Below, piece after piece: positions 35,491-47,859 of a DNA stretch of 64,000 nucleotides. The translations under genes were made by a program, and so were the position numbers. Source of the stretch: Jaltomata sinuosa (Eukaryota > Streptophyta > Magnoliopsida > Solanales > Solanaceae); contig QJPP01005269.1 in NCBI GenBank assembly GCA_003996215.1, forward strand, positions 1 through 64,000. The letters are read 5' to 3'. The notes under the pieces were generated by a model that did not search any database, had not been told where the DNA came from, and worked only from the letters and a program-made list of their open reading frames with translations. Position 1 is the stretch's first letter. Each line of letters begins with the position of its first letter.

Positions 35491-37308
35491 CCTTTTAATT
35501 AGAAAAAAAATGTTGGTGCCTTATGGGCATGAACCTAAGAACCCTGATGTATCCCGCCCTGCCTGAGCCTAATACACTGAAGCAAAATGACCCAACTCTC
35601 AAAAATCATAGCACCCTCTACCGATCATAGGTTGATAAGATGGTCCAAATAAAATAGAGTGTTCACAACTTGAGAACCCTGAGATACCTACTTGTACTCT
35701 GACTTTCCTGACTATTGTACCCAAAATAACCACTGTCTAAAGTCTATAATTCTGCATGAATAGGCCTTTTAGACTAGAAATGGTTACCTCTACCAGAAAA
35801 ATACCAGCCCCAAGAAATATTACCACTAAAGTTGCGCAATGGGATTTACAGATCGTAGATTCCATATACAATCATAAATCCCTTTGTAGATCAATAATTT
35901 TTAACACTTAGCATTATTTTTCATTTTTTTGGTCAATCTTAAGAGGACGGATAACTTTTACGATTGTATATGAAATATACTGACGGTAGAAGTTATCTTC
36001 CTCACTAAAATAGTGATCTCGACATACTTAGCCCTGAGTTTTGGCCTTTAAGATTGAAAATTCAACTACCCACACCCCCAGTAGTGTACCCACCTTCTTT
36101 TTCAATATAAATAACAAGAATTTTAGGGGTCTAAGCCCCTTCCATTAATGAGCTCCTATGGGTGTGAAACCTTTGGAATTTTGGCAGACTTATATAATAT
36201 GTGGGTTTTAAGCCACTACTTAAACAAACTAACATATAAATATACAAATCAAGTTATACTTAGCATTGCATACCATATATTGAGTGATTCGAGAGAATTG
36301 AGCCAAAGAGCTTGAGTTTTGTTGCTTATACATTGGTGAGTGCAACAGAGAAGGACAATGAGGGTTTATGAGGGAGTATGTGTATGCGTTTATAATGAGA
36401 AATCATAGGGCTTTCTTGTAAGAAAGTACCAATTACGAGAGAGAACGTCTGAATAAAGGTAGAGGTTGGGTATTCGTACCCTTCCCTCATGTATGGTGAA
36501 AGACATGGCTTTGGATTGAACTCTACAATTCAAACCATGGTATGTAGAGGTTACTTAGCCTTCTGAGTTAAAAGTGAATCCATGTTCGTAAATTGGACTG
36601 CAAAATCCATTTACGATCTGTGGATTCTTTACCTGTTTGTGCATCTGTTTTGTCAATCCATGACTATATATTAGACCATAAAATCCATGTACTATCAGTA
36701 ATTGTGGCATGAAGAGTCCAGAAACTTGTTTCTTTTTAGTTTTTTTAGTTTTCTTTGAAGTCTTGCATCACAATACACGTCAAAACCAAGAGAAATAAAA
36801 ATCAAACTAACCAAAAAATAAAAAAAGCTTGGGTTTCTTCCCAAGTAGCATCAGGTACCACATTAGAGTGGTAGGTATGGGTTTCCTCTTAATTAGAACT
36901 TGATTTAACGTTGTGACATAACAAAGGTACCACATCAAAGTAATAAGTATGGGTTGCCTCCTAATTAGTGCTTGAGTTAACATCGCGGCACAATATGGGT
37001 CACACAATCACTAGACCACCTCTTGAAACAAATAGTCTTAACACATGGGACTTGTATTTTCCCTTATCTCCAACTATAACATACTCTTACTTCTTTAGCA
37101 ATTTCACACTGTTTTTACCTCGGGGTTGGTCAACAAATCTGAGATGGTCACTGGTTCCTTATCCATTTGACTTAGAAACTCAGACCTTACCTCTAACAAT
37201 TATAGTCTAAGCTCCAGAGTTCTAACCATTTCATGGAGAACATTAATCACAGAGATTTTGGCATCTGCTTAGCAATTCCATTCTCTTACCAGGTTAAAGA
37301 TCATGATA

Positions 37309-38612
37309 TTTGGGGGGAAAATGTGTATAAAGTATTCATTCTTTGCCTCACATTTAGCATTTTTATCATTTTTTTGTGTTAATTTTATGGATTGTGCTAA
37401 TATTCATGTATTTTTATATGTAGAAGCATCTTGAGGGACTTGAAGCATAAACAAGAGAAAATGGAGCAAAAAATAAAAAACCAAAAATAATCAAGGAAGA
37501 ATTAATGTCGCAAAGCATCACGCAAGAAGCAGAAAATTGCCAAATTTTATGCTCTTTGCGCTACATCTTGCAAATCAAAAGTGGCACAAGGCACCCTAAT
37601 TTTGCTACCATTCTAGTGGAACAAAAATGTCCTAATTTCAGATTCTTGGTTGTTCCTATGTGCCACAGTCTTTCAAAGCAAGAGTGGCACGAACCTGTGG
37701 CTTCCTAGTTTGTTTTGGATTGGATTCCTAAAAGCCCAATGCGTCCTAGGGTCTATAAATAGGTACTTTTCAAAAAACAATTGACCATTATTTATATTTG
37801 AAGCGTGGATAACTAGTGCAAGGCTCAAGAATATGGTTTCTTTTCTTTATTTTATTTCCATTATTTATTTGCAAACTCATGAATTCTCTTCTTCCCAAGA
37901 GAATTATGAGTAGCTAACACTTTTGTTCTAGGATCTTAGAAAACACATGATGGTTGTAGTTTGATTATCATTCATATGTATCAAAGTTTTCCCATTTTGA
38001 GTTATTTATTTGTTCTTGGTCTGAATTAATGGATTGTCTGGCCAACTATCGGTTACTGTATGTGGGTCGTGAATTGAACTTGAAAGAGAGAATTCATTAG
38101 CGTAATAAGAACAAATAGAGCTTGTTTGTGAATCTTATAAGGAAAGAAGAACGATTCACTATTGAGATAAAAATATATCTTTTTGCCTTTCTTGGTTGAT
38201 ATATATGAAATTTATATATGCACTTCACTATCGATCGACGGTCATAGAAATATAATCTCTAGGAAAAGTCGAGTAGTCTTAGAGTTGTAGGAAGAACTCT
38301 CAATTAAGTGATATCAACCAATAACTACTAACTCAGGAAGACATATAATTGTGACAATAGGAAGACTCAATCGGATTGGTAAAGCCAGAACCCTAGATGT
38401 TTCTCCAATTTGATAACAACCAACATTTTATAGTTTTGTTTAGATATTTATAGCATAACAACAAAACCTTCAACTGTTTATTTCTCGAATAGCAACATAC
38501 TAATTTGAAGTAGACAATCAATCTTCTAAATCTCCATGGGTACGATATTTAAACTTAAAAATACTATTACTTGTATAATTATGTGCACTTGTGTGTGTGT
38601 TTGGACACATCA
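37309..38612 (+). mobile_element. Athila-like LTR with polypurine tract
   Basis: The tract 'tttggggggaaaa' (37309-37321) abuts TGTGTATAAAG at 37322. The LTR has a 'tttttatatgtagaagc' phrase typical of Athila-like starts, a word block at 37500-37720 (GTGGCAC and its complement GTGCCAC, CAAAG/CTTTG), a TATA box CTATAAATAG at 37753-37762, and an end 'gtttggacacatca' at 38612. No PBS follows, so this was a 3' LTR whose right flank is now an opposite-strand gag/protease remnant. Confidence 0.65.
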
Positions 38613-39500
38613 TATCAACTCCTCGCCCTTATATCAAAATTTTATTTCATTATTTTCCAATTCCATGGGAGCTCTCCCTATGGCAAAGAAGGGTCTCCCA
38701 AGAATCATAGAGATGTCCTTTTCAACCGCACAGTCCAAGATGAAAAGATTAGTTGGTTGAGAGAACTTCCCTACCTTCACTAGTACATCATCAACCATTC
38801 ATATGAGTCTTTTCACAATCGTATTAGTTATCTAAAGTCTCATGTAGGTGGGTCTTGGATTTATTAGTCCATATTTCTTGTAGATAGACAATGACATTAT
38901 ATTTATGCTAGCTCCATTATGACAGAGAGCTATAGCAAAATCATGATAGCCTATGGTGCAAGAAATGGTGAAAACTCCAGATGTTCCTTCTTTTTTATCT
39001 CTTCCACCAAAATAATATAACTAACTCGGTGAGTAACCTTTACCTCTTCTGTTTGCCCTGTTTTCCTCTTTATAAGCATATTCTTTAACCACTTAGCAAT
39101 TCTTTGCATATCCTGGATAGCATCTAGAAATGGAACATTGAGCACTACCTATTTCAAAAAATCAGCATACATAAGTTTGGTCTACAAACTCAGTATCCTC
39201 TACCTACTTTGGGAGAAACCTTCTGCTCCTAGTAGTGATTGACATATAGTGAGTTAGAGACCCACTTCCATTGCCCTTTGGATTGATGTTATTGCTTGAT
39301 AGTTGTCCTTTCTAGGATGGGTTCTACCCTCTGGATATATCTTTCATTTGCAATTCAAGCTTCTAAATTAGAGGCAGTATAAGAGCTCATAGTCTCTAAA
39401 ATATTGTGAACTATAGTCTCGATCCTTTTCCAATTTTGTAAAATCTTTTCTAGCATATGCAATGACCCTCTAGTTATTATGGAATAGTTAGTGCCTAAGT
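38613..39500 (-). pseudogene. Athila-like gag C-terminus and protease (broken)
   Basis: 39145-38951 reads LNVPFLDAIQDMQRIAKWLK, the pattern that precedes the protease in Athila-type polyproteins. Further down the minus strand (38780-38650) comes TNLFILDCAVEKDISMILGR followed by PFFAIGRA, the retropepsin C-terminal block. The expected D-x-G active site is replaced by CHNGASINIMSLS near 38900. Stops lie at 38950 and several places in 39150-39500. No RT or integrase follows; the next sequence is an LTR on the other strand. Confidence 0.7.
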
Positions 39501-39534
39501 ACATGTTAGAAGTCTCCAATAGTCAGTTGAGTTG

Positions 39535-41798
39535 ATAAAAATCTCAAGGTGGGGTGGTCTAAAGTTTAAAATGTGTGTTGTGTTTAATGGTGGTGAATTA
39601 TAATTCATGGTTTTGTATTTTGGATTGTCATATTCCATTAGGGGTGAATTAGTAATCTACTCTTTCGTAGGAAATTCTGGGATTGCGAAGGAATTTGTAG
39701 CATGTGATTATAGTGGTTGTCATAATAGGATAGTTTTGTGATGTCTTAAGTTTGAAACTTGTGTTGTGAAATGGGGTAATTGTGCAGAATTTCCAAGCTA
39801 TTGGTTCAAGCACTGCTACAGTGGAAGGAATCCCACTACAGCGAGATCACCGTAGTGGTCAGAGTACTGCTATAGCAGGACCAGACATTTTACCAGGTTT
39901 TGTCCAATTTTGCCACAACGACCTCTCCATAGTGAGAATGGGGCTGCTGCAATGAGTGACTGGGAGGCAGAATGCCTGTTTAAGTTAGTTATTCCGAATT
40001 TTATTTCATTAACTTAACAACTTTATTTTAGATCTCCAAAGAGGCTATTTTCCCAAGGACAGAGTGAAAATTCTCGTTGAGGTAAGTTATTCCACCAATC
40101 TCTTTGCCTAGTAATCCATTTTCATTGTACAATCGCTTGGAATATTGTTATGGAGAGTTTATGGGTTAGAACCCTAGGTTCATAAAAAGAGTAAGAAAAC
40201 CTATGGGTAGATGTAATAATCATCAAGAATGCTTCTAGGGTGTAAATTAATATTTTCTAGTTTGTAATTGTTGTAATTGAACAAGAATTGTAGGGATTAG
40301 AAACCTTGAGTTCCATAAAAATGAGATCTTTAGTACAAAAATTGCTTGAAAGGTGGAAATTAAGGTAGAAACTCTATGAATGATGATAATGTGAATACTG
40401 TGAGACTAGTTTATGGGTAATTGACCCTAGGAGAAAGCTACAGACCTAGAATAAGGGTATAGTTAGTGGATTTTCCCAAGGTTTAAATTTGAAAGAGTAG
40501 ATGATAAAATTACTCTCAATATTGTTTAATTCTAGACTTTGAATGTTCTGAGGCATTGAGGAAAGGCAACGCTCTTGCAAAGTAGCTTATTGATTCAGAT
40601 TCTTTAGTTGAGGTAGGTTATAGGTTCTATGTGGAGTTAGACTTAATATAGTCTCTCATATGTGTTATTGAATTGAAAAGCATGTTGGTTGGTTTCCAGA
40701 CATAATCTGTGATTACATATGCATTTGGCTTGACAATACTTACATAACTGAGCTTATACTTGTTCGAAGCCTGTCTTTTTAGATAACTTATGTTTATAAA
40801 GTGCACTTGTTATATTTTTGTATTTGTTGGTTATTTCCTAAGAGATAGTTGAGAATGAGAATAGATATGTTGAGAGAATGAAAATATACATACTATTATG
40901 TTGTTGAGTGGCTCGAGTCTGATGTGATCTTACAGATAAGAGAATATGTTATAGAGCGGGTACCATGCCGGTACATTACATGAACCCTACGTTGTCCCCT
41001 ACAGGTCATGACTAGTTGGGCAGAAATAAGACCCTTTAGCATGTGTGTATAGATTGAGTGATTACTTTGAGACTGATGAGGTACAGTGATTACATGTCTG
41101 AGAGACCAATATGGGCATGAACCTATATTTGTGATGTGGTTGCATTATAATTACATGGTTATTTGATGACTTATATATCTTTTACTCATATACATTGATA
41201 TATCTATACTTGGTGAAATATTTAATTGATCTAACTACTTGAGTATGGTGACTACTTGATTTTTTGAGTTATTGACTATGTGTCGTTAAGCCTATCTACT
41301 TGTTTATTTGATGTTGAGATATACTTGCTACTATTTTGAGTTGGCATGTGATACCTACCAATACATAGTGTTTGTACTGATGCTACTCCTGCACTTCTTT
41401 TTCTAAGTGCAGATTGTGTTCCATAGACTCTAACGTGACCTTGCATCTAGCACTTCAGGTCGGCCATTTCAAGGGTGAACTACTTTAATTCAGGCTACCA
41501 TGAGTCTTCTAGTGATGGATGTCTATCTCTCCAGACATTTATAATATTTATTCATTGTTTTTGGATATTCTTAGACACTATTTAGTTAGCATTCTTTGTA
41601 GGATGACTTTCAGATTTTAGGGATATATAATTAGTTAGTTTCTGCACTTTATTTCTTTAGCTTTGAGATTTAATTATTATGCCTTGAAATATTTATTATT
41701 GCTAAATGAACTGGTTAAGACTTGGGTTAGATGGTAACACTTGGTTCACCCACCGAAGGGTTAGTGTGGATCCCACTCACGCTTATTTGGGTCATGAA
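39535..41798 (+). repeat. 5' LTR of element C
   Basis: The end at about 41798 is fixed by the PBS that follows; the start is uncertain by some tens of bases because the flank is itself repetitive. It shares phrases with 55780-60499, such as 'tagcatgtgtgta' (41039 and 59399) and 'ggtcatgactagttg' against 'agtcatggctagttg', so those two LTRs are one family. A word cassette (CACCGTAGTGG type) lies at 39800-39965. No gene. Confidence 0.75.
39800..39965. repeat. Word-repeat cassette of element C LTR
   Basis: Words such as 'actgctacagtgg', 'ccactacagcgag', 'caccgtagtgg' and 'ctgctatagcag' recur about every 25 bases, several of them near-palindromes. The matching block in the sister LTR is 55915-56010 ('cgtagtggctc', 'cgctatagc'). 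Confidence 0.7.
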
Positions 41799-41802
41799 AA
41801 AA

Positions 41803-42018
41803 GTTGGTATCAGAAGTTTAGGTTCATCGATCTCATCTTATAAGTACATTTTTAGTAGAGTCTTATGGAACAATATAGAGACGTTTGTACTTTTCTTCGA
41901 GAGGCTACAGGGCACTAGGAAATCTCAATTCTTTTTTTTTTTGTGGTATTACTTGATTCCAATTGATATGTGGCGATCCAAATTAGTATCTAACCTCTTT
42001 CATTCATTTCTCTCATAG
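41803..42018 (+). promoter_or_regulatory. Primer binding site and leader of element C
   Basis: TTGGTATCAGAAG at 41804-41816 matches the initiator tRNA-Met site. The following 200 bases before the ATG at 42019 are leader sequence without a frame worth naming. Confidence 0.8.
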
Positions 42019-43480
42019 ATGGTGAGGACATGTATAGTATAGCTGAGAGAGGATGCACCTAAGCAGGCTGTTGGGGTCGTGGCTTGAGGTAGAGGACATG
42101 CAAGAAAATGTGGCAGAGGTAGGGGACAGAGAGAAGCGCCTGCAATGGGTATAGCTCCAGCTGTTGGACCTGTCTGTGATAGGTCAGAATCCCCTCCCCT
42201 ACCATAGGATCATTCCAGGATAGAGGATCACACTTGGATAGAAACAGAGGGTGACACAGCACTAGTTCAAGATGAGGTTGCACCTTCTTCGGCTACTTCC
42301 AATGTGCTACAACAAGTATTGACTCTTCTGGGCAGTTTGGAAGGGACTGGGGAAGAACCCGCAATTCCTACAGGTCAAAATCAGGGGGTTCGGTATGCTA
42401 CTGCTCTGGCTCTATGGATGGATGAGGCTTTCAAGATAGGGATATTTTTGTAATCGGTAATTGGGCCAGTAATTACTAGAGAGAAGCATGATTGATTTTT
42501 GAGGTTCACTAATATGCAGCCTTTGATTTTCTACGGTACTGAGATAGAAGATACTTATGAGTTTATTATGGATTGTCATGAGAGGCTCCATAAAATAGGG
42601 GCAGTAGAAAGATATGGGTTGATGTTTGTTACTTATCAGCTGATGGGGGATGCAAAGTTATGGTGGAGAGATTATGTGGAGTGTAGGCCAGCTGGGTCAC
42701 CTTCATTGACCTAGACACAATTCTATACCATCTTTCTAGAGAACAACATCCCTCATACTTTGCAAGATAAGAAGCAGGATGAGTTTACTAGTATTGAGCA
42801 GGGCAGTTCTTCTGTTGTAGCCTATGAGGCTTGATTCTACTCACTCTCTAGGTATTCATTGTAGTTGTTGCATACATAGGAGAAGATGATTCACAGGTTT
42901 GCTAAGGGGTTGAATACGGGACATCAGCTATCAGCATTTCAGATGGTGTCTTTTGGGAAGACTTTTCAGGAAGTGGTTAAGTCTGTCAGGAATGTGGAAG
43001 GGGTAAAATAGGATGGTTATGCTAAGTCTGCTAAAAATAAGGCCCAAAAGGGTGATAGCTATAGTGACTCTTTCTCAAAGGGCCCAGTTTGGGGTATTCT
43101 GAACGCCCCATTCAGCCGGTCATGCAAGTATCAGCCGGGGGTCTGCCAAGGGCCAACCATCTTTCTTAGATTATAGTGGTTATATTACCTTCTTTTCTTT
43201 GACTCAGAGGCCCACTTTGGATAAGGCATGCTATGAGTATGGTGAGGTTAGGCACATTAGGAGATGGTGTCCCAAATTTAGATAGACTGGTTAGTCAGCT
43301 CAGTAGAAGGATCCCAAAGCTCCAACTCTAGCAGGTAGGAGAGGTGGTGCACATGGCAAAGATCATCCTCAGGGTGGGTATGGTGGTCACACAGCTAGTA
43401 GGGGTGGCACCCAGCTCAACCAGGGCTGTGGATATGCTGGTAGAGGTAGTACTTAGCCTGGTAAGGGCAGCACACAAATA
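42019..43480 (+). pseudogene. Element C gag (broken)
   Basis: The frame begins near the ATG at 42019 with a Gly/Arg-rich N-terminus and stops early. The capsid core at 42499-42714 has FTNMQPLIFYGTEIEDTYEF and a VTYQLMGDAKLWWRDYVE block, the retrotransposon gag pattern. A QGSSSVVAYEA segment and a Gly-rich tail follow (43330-43480). The single zinc knuckle near 43230 reads CYEYGEVRHIRRWC, with tyrosine at the second cysteine. Stops occur at 42482, 42714, 42831 and elsewhere. Confidence 0.85.
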
Positions 43481-44222
43481 GGTAATAAGACATATTTCTA
43501 TGCTTTCTCGAGCAGACCCAAGGTAGAGACATCTGATGTAGTGATCACAAGTACTATTCTAGTATGTGAATAGATGTCTACGACCTTATTTGATCCAGGA
43601 TTCACCTTTTCTTATGTGCTTACCTATTTTGATGTGGGATTGAACATGATTTGTGATTTACTTGATGTGCATGTAGATGTTTCTACTCATGTTGGTGATT
43701 CTGTGATAGTAGATAAAGTCTATCGTTCTTGGATTGTTACGCTCATGGGGTATAAGACCTAGGTAGACTTACTTATTTTTATATGGTGGATTTTTATGTC
43801 ATTCTGGGGATGAGTTAGTTGTCCCATATCATGTTATTTTAGATTGTAATGCTAAGATTATGACTATAGTGATGCCTGATATATCTAGACTCGAGTGGAA
43901 GGGTGACTGTAGCCCTGTTTCTAAAAATATTATTTCCTTTATTCATGCCAAGAGGTTGATTGAAAGAGGGTGTTTGGCATTTTTAATGCCTTTTTGAGAC
44001 ACTAGTGCATATGTTCCATTTATAGGGATGATTCTTGTGGTCTGTGATTTCTTGGAAGTGTTTCCCACGGATTTACCTAGTATACCGCTAGACCATGACA
44101 TCAATTTCAACATTGATTTAGAGACTGGGACTCGTCCTATTTCTATTCCTCCATATCGGATGGCACCTGCTGAGTTAAGAGAATTAAAAGCTGAGTTAAG
44201 AGAATTAAAAGTTTAGTTACAA
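43481..44222 (+). pseudogene. Element C protease and start of RT (broken, truncated)
   Basis: KTYFYAFSSRPK leads into the protease with LFDPGFTFSYV, so the active-site aspartate is present, then a frameshift near 43760. The linker at 44028-44216 has FLEVFPTDLPSIP and PISIPPYRMAPAELRELK, the edge of RT. Here a 21-bp tandem duplication repeats AELRELK, and the sequence breaks off at about 44222 against the Tat/Ogre-type region. RT, RNase H, integrase and the 3' LTR are absent. Confidence 0.85.
44170..44211. repeat. 21-bp tandem duplication in element C
   Basis: 'ctgagttaagagaattaaaag' follows itself with no change. It keeps frame and adds seven residues at the start of RT. The exact identity suggests a recent slip. 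Confidence 0.9.
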
Positions 44223-44743
44223 GACTTCTTAGAAACTCTCTTCCTCCAGATCGTTCTTTTGAATCTTTAGTTATCACCTCACCTTCTATCAGTGGGTACC
44301 TTGATCTCAAAATATGATCTTGAAGTTAGGATTTGAGACTTGAACTTGCAACTTGAATTGAGTCATTGACACTCCTCTAATGGATAGTTTGTAGAATATT
44401 CTTGGAAGCTTGTTCTCTCGCTCAGAAGTTAAGAAGATGACTCTTGAGACGTCGGGCCATTATATGTGTTAGAGTTAACTCTAACTGTCTTCGAGATTGA
44501 ACATTCTTTTCTTCTCTAACTAGAGATAAGATTTTGTTATTGAACATCAAATATGTGCTTCACGAGAAAACCTGCAAGCCATCAAAGACAGACAAAAATG
44601 AACAAAACTTTTCTGCTGCAGTTTACACTAGAAAAATTTATGAGTTATACTTAAGGTTAGAAACTAACTACTTAAATAAAAAGGAAGCAAATGATAGAAA
44701 TCTAAGCTAGGTACGAAAATAAAATGAGATTCTTATTCTCAAC

Positions 44744-45520
44744 AAATGAAACCAGAGAATGGCATACCCCGTGAAGACTTTGAAAAGATATAGGAGTTTT
44801 CATACCTTAAAATGCAACCAGGGAATGTCGTACCCTATGAAGACATAAAAAAGATAGGAAATAGGATTTGTTTTCCTAAAATAGTGATCAGGGAATATCG
44901 TACCCTATGAAGACTTGAAGAGATATAGGGATTTATGTGCCCTAAAGTGCAACCAGGGGATATTGTACCCTATAAAGATATAAAAAGAGATAGGGTTTTA
45001 GTTCCTTAAAATACACCCAGGGAATATTGTAACCTGTGAAGACATATAAAGAGATAGGGGTTTTAGCTCCCTAAAATGTAACCAGGAGATGTCGTACCCT
45101 ATGAGGACATATAAAGAGATAGGGGTTTTAGTTCCCTAAAATGCAACAAGGGGATATTGTACCCTGTGAAGGACATATAAAGGGATATGGGTTTTATTTC
45201 CCTAAAATACAACTAGAGGATGTCGTACCGTGTGAAGGATATATAATGAGATAGGGGTTTTTGTGCCCTAAAATGCAACCAGGGATGTCATACCCTCTGA
45301 AGGATATATAAAGAGATAGGGGTTTTTGTGTCCTAAAATACAACCATGGAATGTCGTACCTTGTGAAAACATGAAAAATAAAAGAGTTTTGTTTCCTAAA
45401 ATGTAACCAGGGGATGTCGTACCCTGTGAAGACATGAAAAGAAAATAGGGGTTTTTGTTTCCTAAAATGTAATCAGTGAATATGGTACCTTGTGCAGGGG
45501 TAGTGTAATATATCTTTTCT
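44744..45520. repeat. Minisatellite 1, ~65-bp unit, about 11.5 copies
   Basis: The plus-strand unit is 'aaccaggggatgtcgtaccc' then 'tgtgaagacatataaagag' then 'ataggggttttagttccc'. Copies differ by substitutions and by one- to four-base length changes; the central copies are the most alike. It lies in the 3' region of the Tat/Ogre element. Tandem repeats in this position are a known property of Tat-lineage elements. Confidence 0.9.
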
Positions 45521-46436
45521 TTCTCTTTTTTATATATAAAAAATGCCCCAGTTTTGAATTTGAGGGACTTTGAAACTCCTTTTTGTACTGATAGATAGGG
45601 TTTTTCTGTTACCTAAAATGCGAACTGAGAATGACATGATTATCATATAAAATCAAATGTTTGAAAAACTTCACTTTATGGCGCTTGTCTTTTCTCACGA
45701 ACTTCTTCTCAAAATTACTTTATCCCTATTTGAACAAAGAAATATTTGTGATTTTAAAATGGTGGTTGGTTTGCGTCCTTGATTCCAAGTGAAAATGTGC
45801 TTTAAGTCTGCCCAACATCTATATAGTTGACTCTGTCGGTGATTAAATAAATTCCTGGGAGGCCTTGATCCTTCGTTCTTTAACCCATGCCTTGACTAGT
45901 TTGGTCCCATACTATTTTGCGCCTGTGGTGTAACCAATCTTATAATTTAAAACACTTTGCTGATTTGGTGACCCTTTCACGAATTTCTCAAAATAATACT
46001 TTGCTTTTTGGGGATTGCACCTATCAGGGTTTATCAAAATTGGTTTCATGGTGTCGCTGATGCTATGCATGCCAAACAATCTTTGCTCTGTACCACTGGG
46101 AAACTATAATCTAATTTATGGCCTTTCTCTGCTTTCATTTTTGTCACAAGGTCATACCGAAAGGGGCTTAAAGAATATACTAGGGACAACAACAAAAAAT
46201 GACAAAACAGAAATAAAATAGTTATGTTTGAATAAAAGGTGTCCCTTTCGAGGAAAGAGGGAGGAAGCTTATCTGGAGGTATGTACCAATTTCAATGAAA
46301 CATGACATGCATTGGGACTGAACATCTAGCCCATTAAAGTTGTCTAAATCTCGAAATAGGTTTCACTTTTCAATATGAAACTGAATCCTTTGTCTTGGAT
46401 ATTCTCATGTTGGGATAGGAAATTCTTGTTCGATTA

Positions 46437-46965
46437 ATGTTTCCCTTTGTGGGTTTTCACCAACTGACCTTTATCATTTTGTTTCTCTCAACTTACCATC
46501 GCCTTATGGTGCCTATGAGGGTTTTTACCTATAAGACTCTCTCATTTTATTTCTCAACTTACCATTGCCTTATGGTGCTCATGAGGGTTTTCACCTATAA
46601 TATTCTCTCATTTTCTTTTCTCTCAAGTTACCGTCACCTTATGGTGCCCATGAGGCTTTTCACCTATGAGAGACTCATTTTTCTTCTCTCTCTTACCATT
46701 GCCTCATGGTGCCCGTGAGGGTTTTCACCTAGAAGACTCTCTTTCTTTTTTTTCTCTCTTACCATCGCCTTATGGTGCCTATAAGGGTTTTCACCTATAA
46801 GACTATAATTTTTCTTATCTCACTATCGTTGCCTTATGGTGCCCATGAGGGTTTTCACCTATAGGACTCTCTCATTTTTCTTCTCTCGCTTACGATCGCC
46901 TTATGGTGCCTGTGAGGGTTTTCACCTATAAGACTCTCTCATTTTATTTCTCTTTGTTCACACAT
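46437..46965. repeat. Minisatellite 2, ~66-bp unit, about 8 copies
   Basis: The plus-strand unit is 'cttaccatcgccttatggtg' then 'cctatgagggttttcaccta' then 'taagactctctcatttt' plus a T/C-rich spacer of variable length. The frames at 46437-46718 are this repeat read through. It has the same unit length as minisatellite 1, about 0.9 kb away, but a largely different sequence. Confidence 0.9.
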
Positions 46966-47859
46966 CGCACATTCATGGCACACCAAACTTAGAATTCTCA
47001 AAGATTGTTCAGAAGGTCTTAACAGGACCACGCAAAAAGAACTTCAAGAGTGAATTTCAACTCTGGAAGTGTTTAAATAATATATATTTAACAAAATGCC
47101 TCAGTTTCTTTGAATACTAGGAAGAGTGATTTTTTGGTTAGTTGGACCGAACTCAAGAATAGGGCTGCCTACATATCCTATTGTAATGGCCCTCCAGGTC
47201 ATTTTCCATTTTCCATGCTTTTTCTGCATTCCGAGCTTTCCCTCAGTGGATATAGGTCATTTATGACTTGTCGCGACTGAAGGTTCGGTGCTCGGGCCGT
47301 TCATTAGGTTGTTATGACTATTTCCCTATTTTAGAACTTGAACTTCGAAATCTTTGACTTTGGTCAACTTTCTTGGTTAACATTCTCAAAATCGAATTTT
47401 AATAGTTCCATTGGCTCCGAAACAGGGATTTTGGTCTAGTGGGGACCATTGGTCTGGGTCTGAGTGCTTTTGGTTGAATTTTGTGTTGCTTTCTGTGATT
47501 TCAAGTTAGTCTGGCTGGTAGGGTTGACTTTGGTCAATATTCGGAGAAGACGACCTCAGATGGAAAATCTGTCATCATTGTTAGCTCCCGAATGTTGACT
47601 TTAGGCTAGGGGGACCTTTGGTTCGGGTCTCGGGGCTTCCAGACTTATTTTTGGGTTTTGAGTTCCGAGTTGGTTTTAGGCACAGGGCCCACTTTTAGTT
47701 AAAATGATCTCCTTTAGGAGTTTCATCGATTTCATTGAGTTTGAAATGTCGTTTTTGGTAGGGTAGCATGGTTGGTTTATGTTCACGGGGTTCTAGATGA
47801 ATCTCGAGGCTCCGTCGGAAGATTTTTTTTGGTGTTATTGATGGTTGATACATTAAGTT

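Larger units (their letters stand above)
33486..37493. repeat. 2.0-kb tandem duplication (33486-35490 and 35491-37493)
   Basis: The two units are nearly equal in length (2005 and 2003 bp) and alignable throughout; by eye they look around 95% identical. Each starts in the A-rich tail of the LINE-like insert ('ccttttaattagaaaa') and ends 'ccaaaaataatca'. The first three bases outside the left edge (TCA) equal the last three of the unit, so the join may have used microhomology. The unit contains the B2 zinc knuckle, a non-coding stretch, an Athila-like 3' region and the first 173 bp of an LTR. Confidence 0.9.

Noticed and set aside
38536..38783. Two plus-strand frames near 38.6 kb
   Set aside because: Antisense of the retropepsin block with ILGR motif on the minus strand.
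44744..45520. Possible CRISPR-like array (regular repeats near 65 bp)
   Set aside because: There are no unique spacers; the whole unit repeats with gradual divergence, in a plant retrotransposon. It is a minisatellite.
46437..46718. 93-codon frame with a repeated peptide
   Set aside because: Minisatellite 2 read through; no start context or homology.
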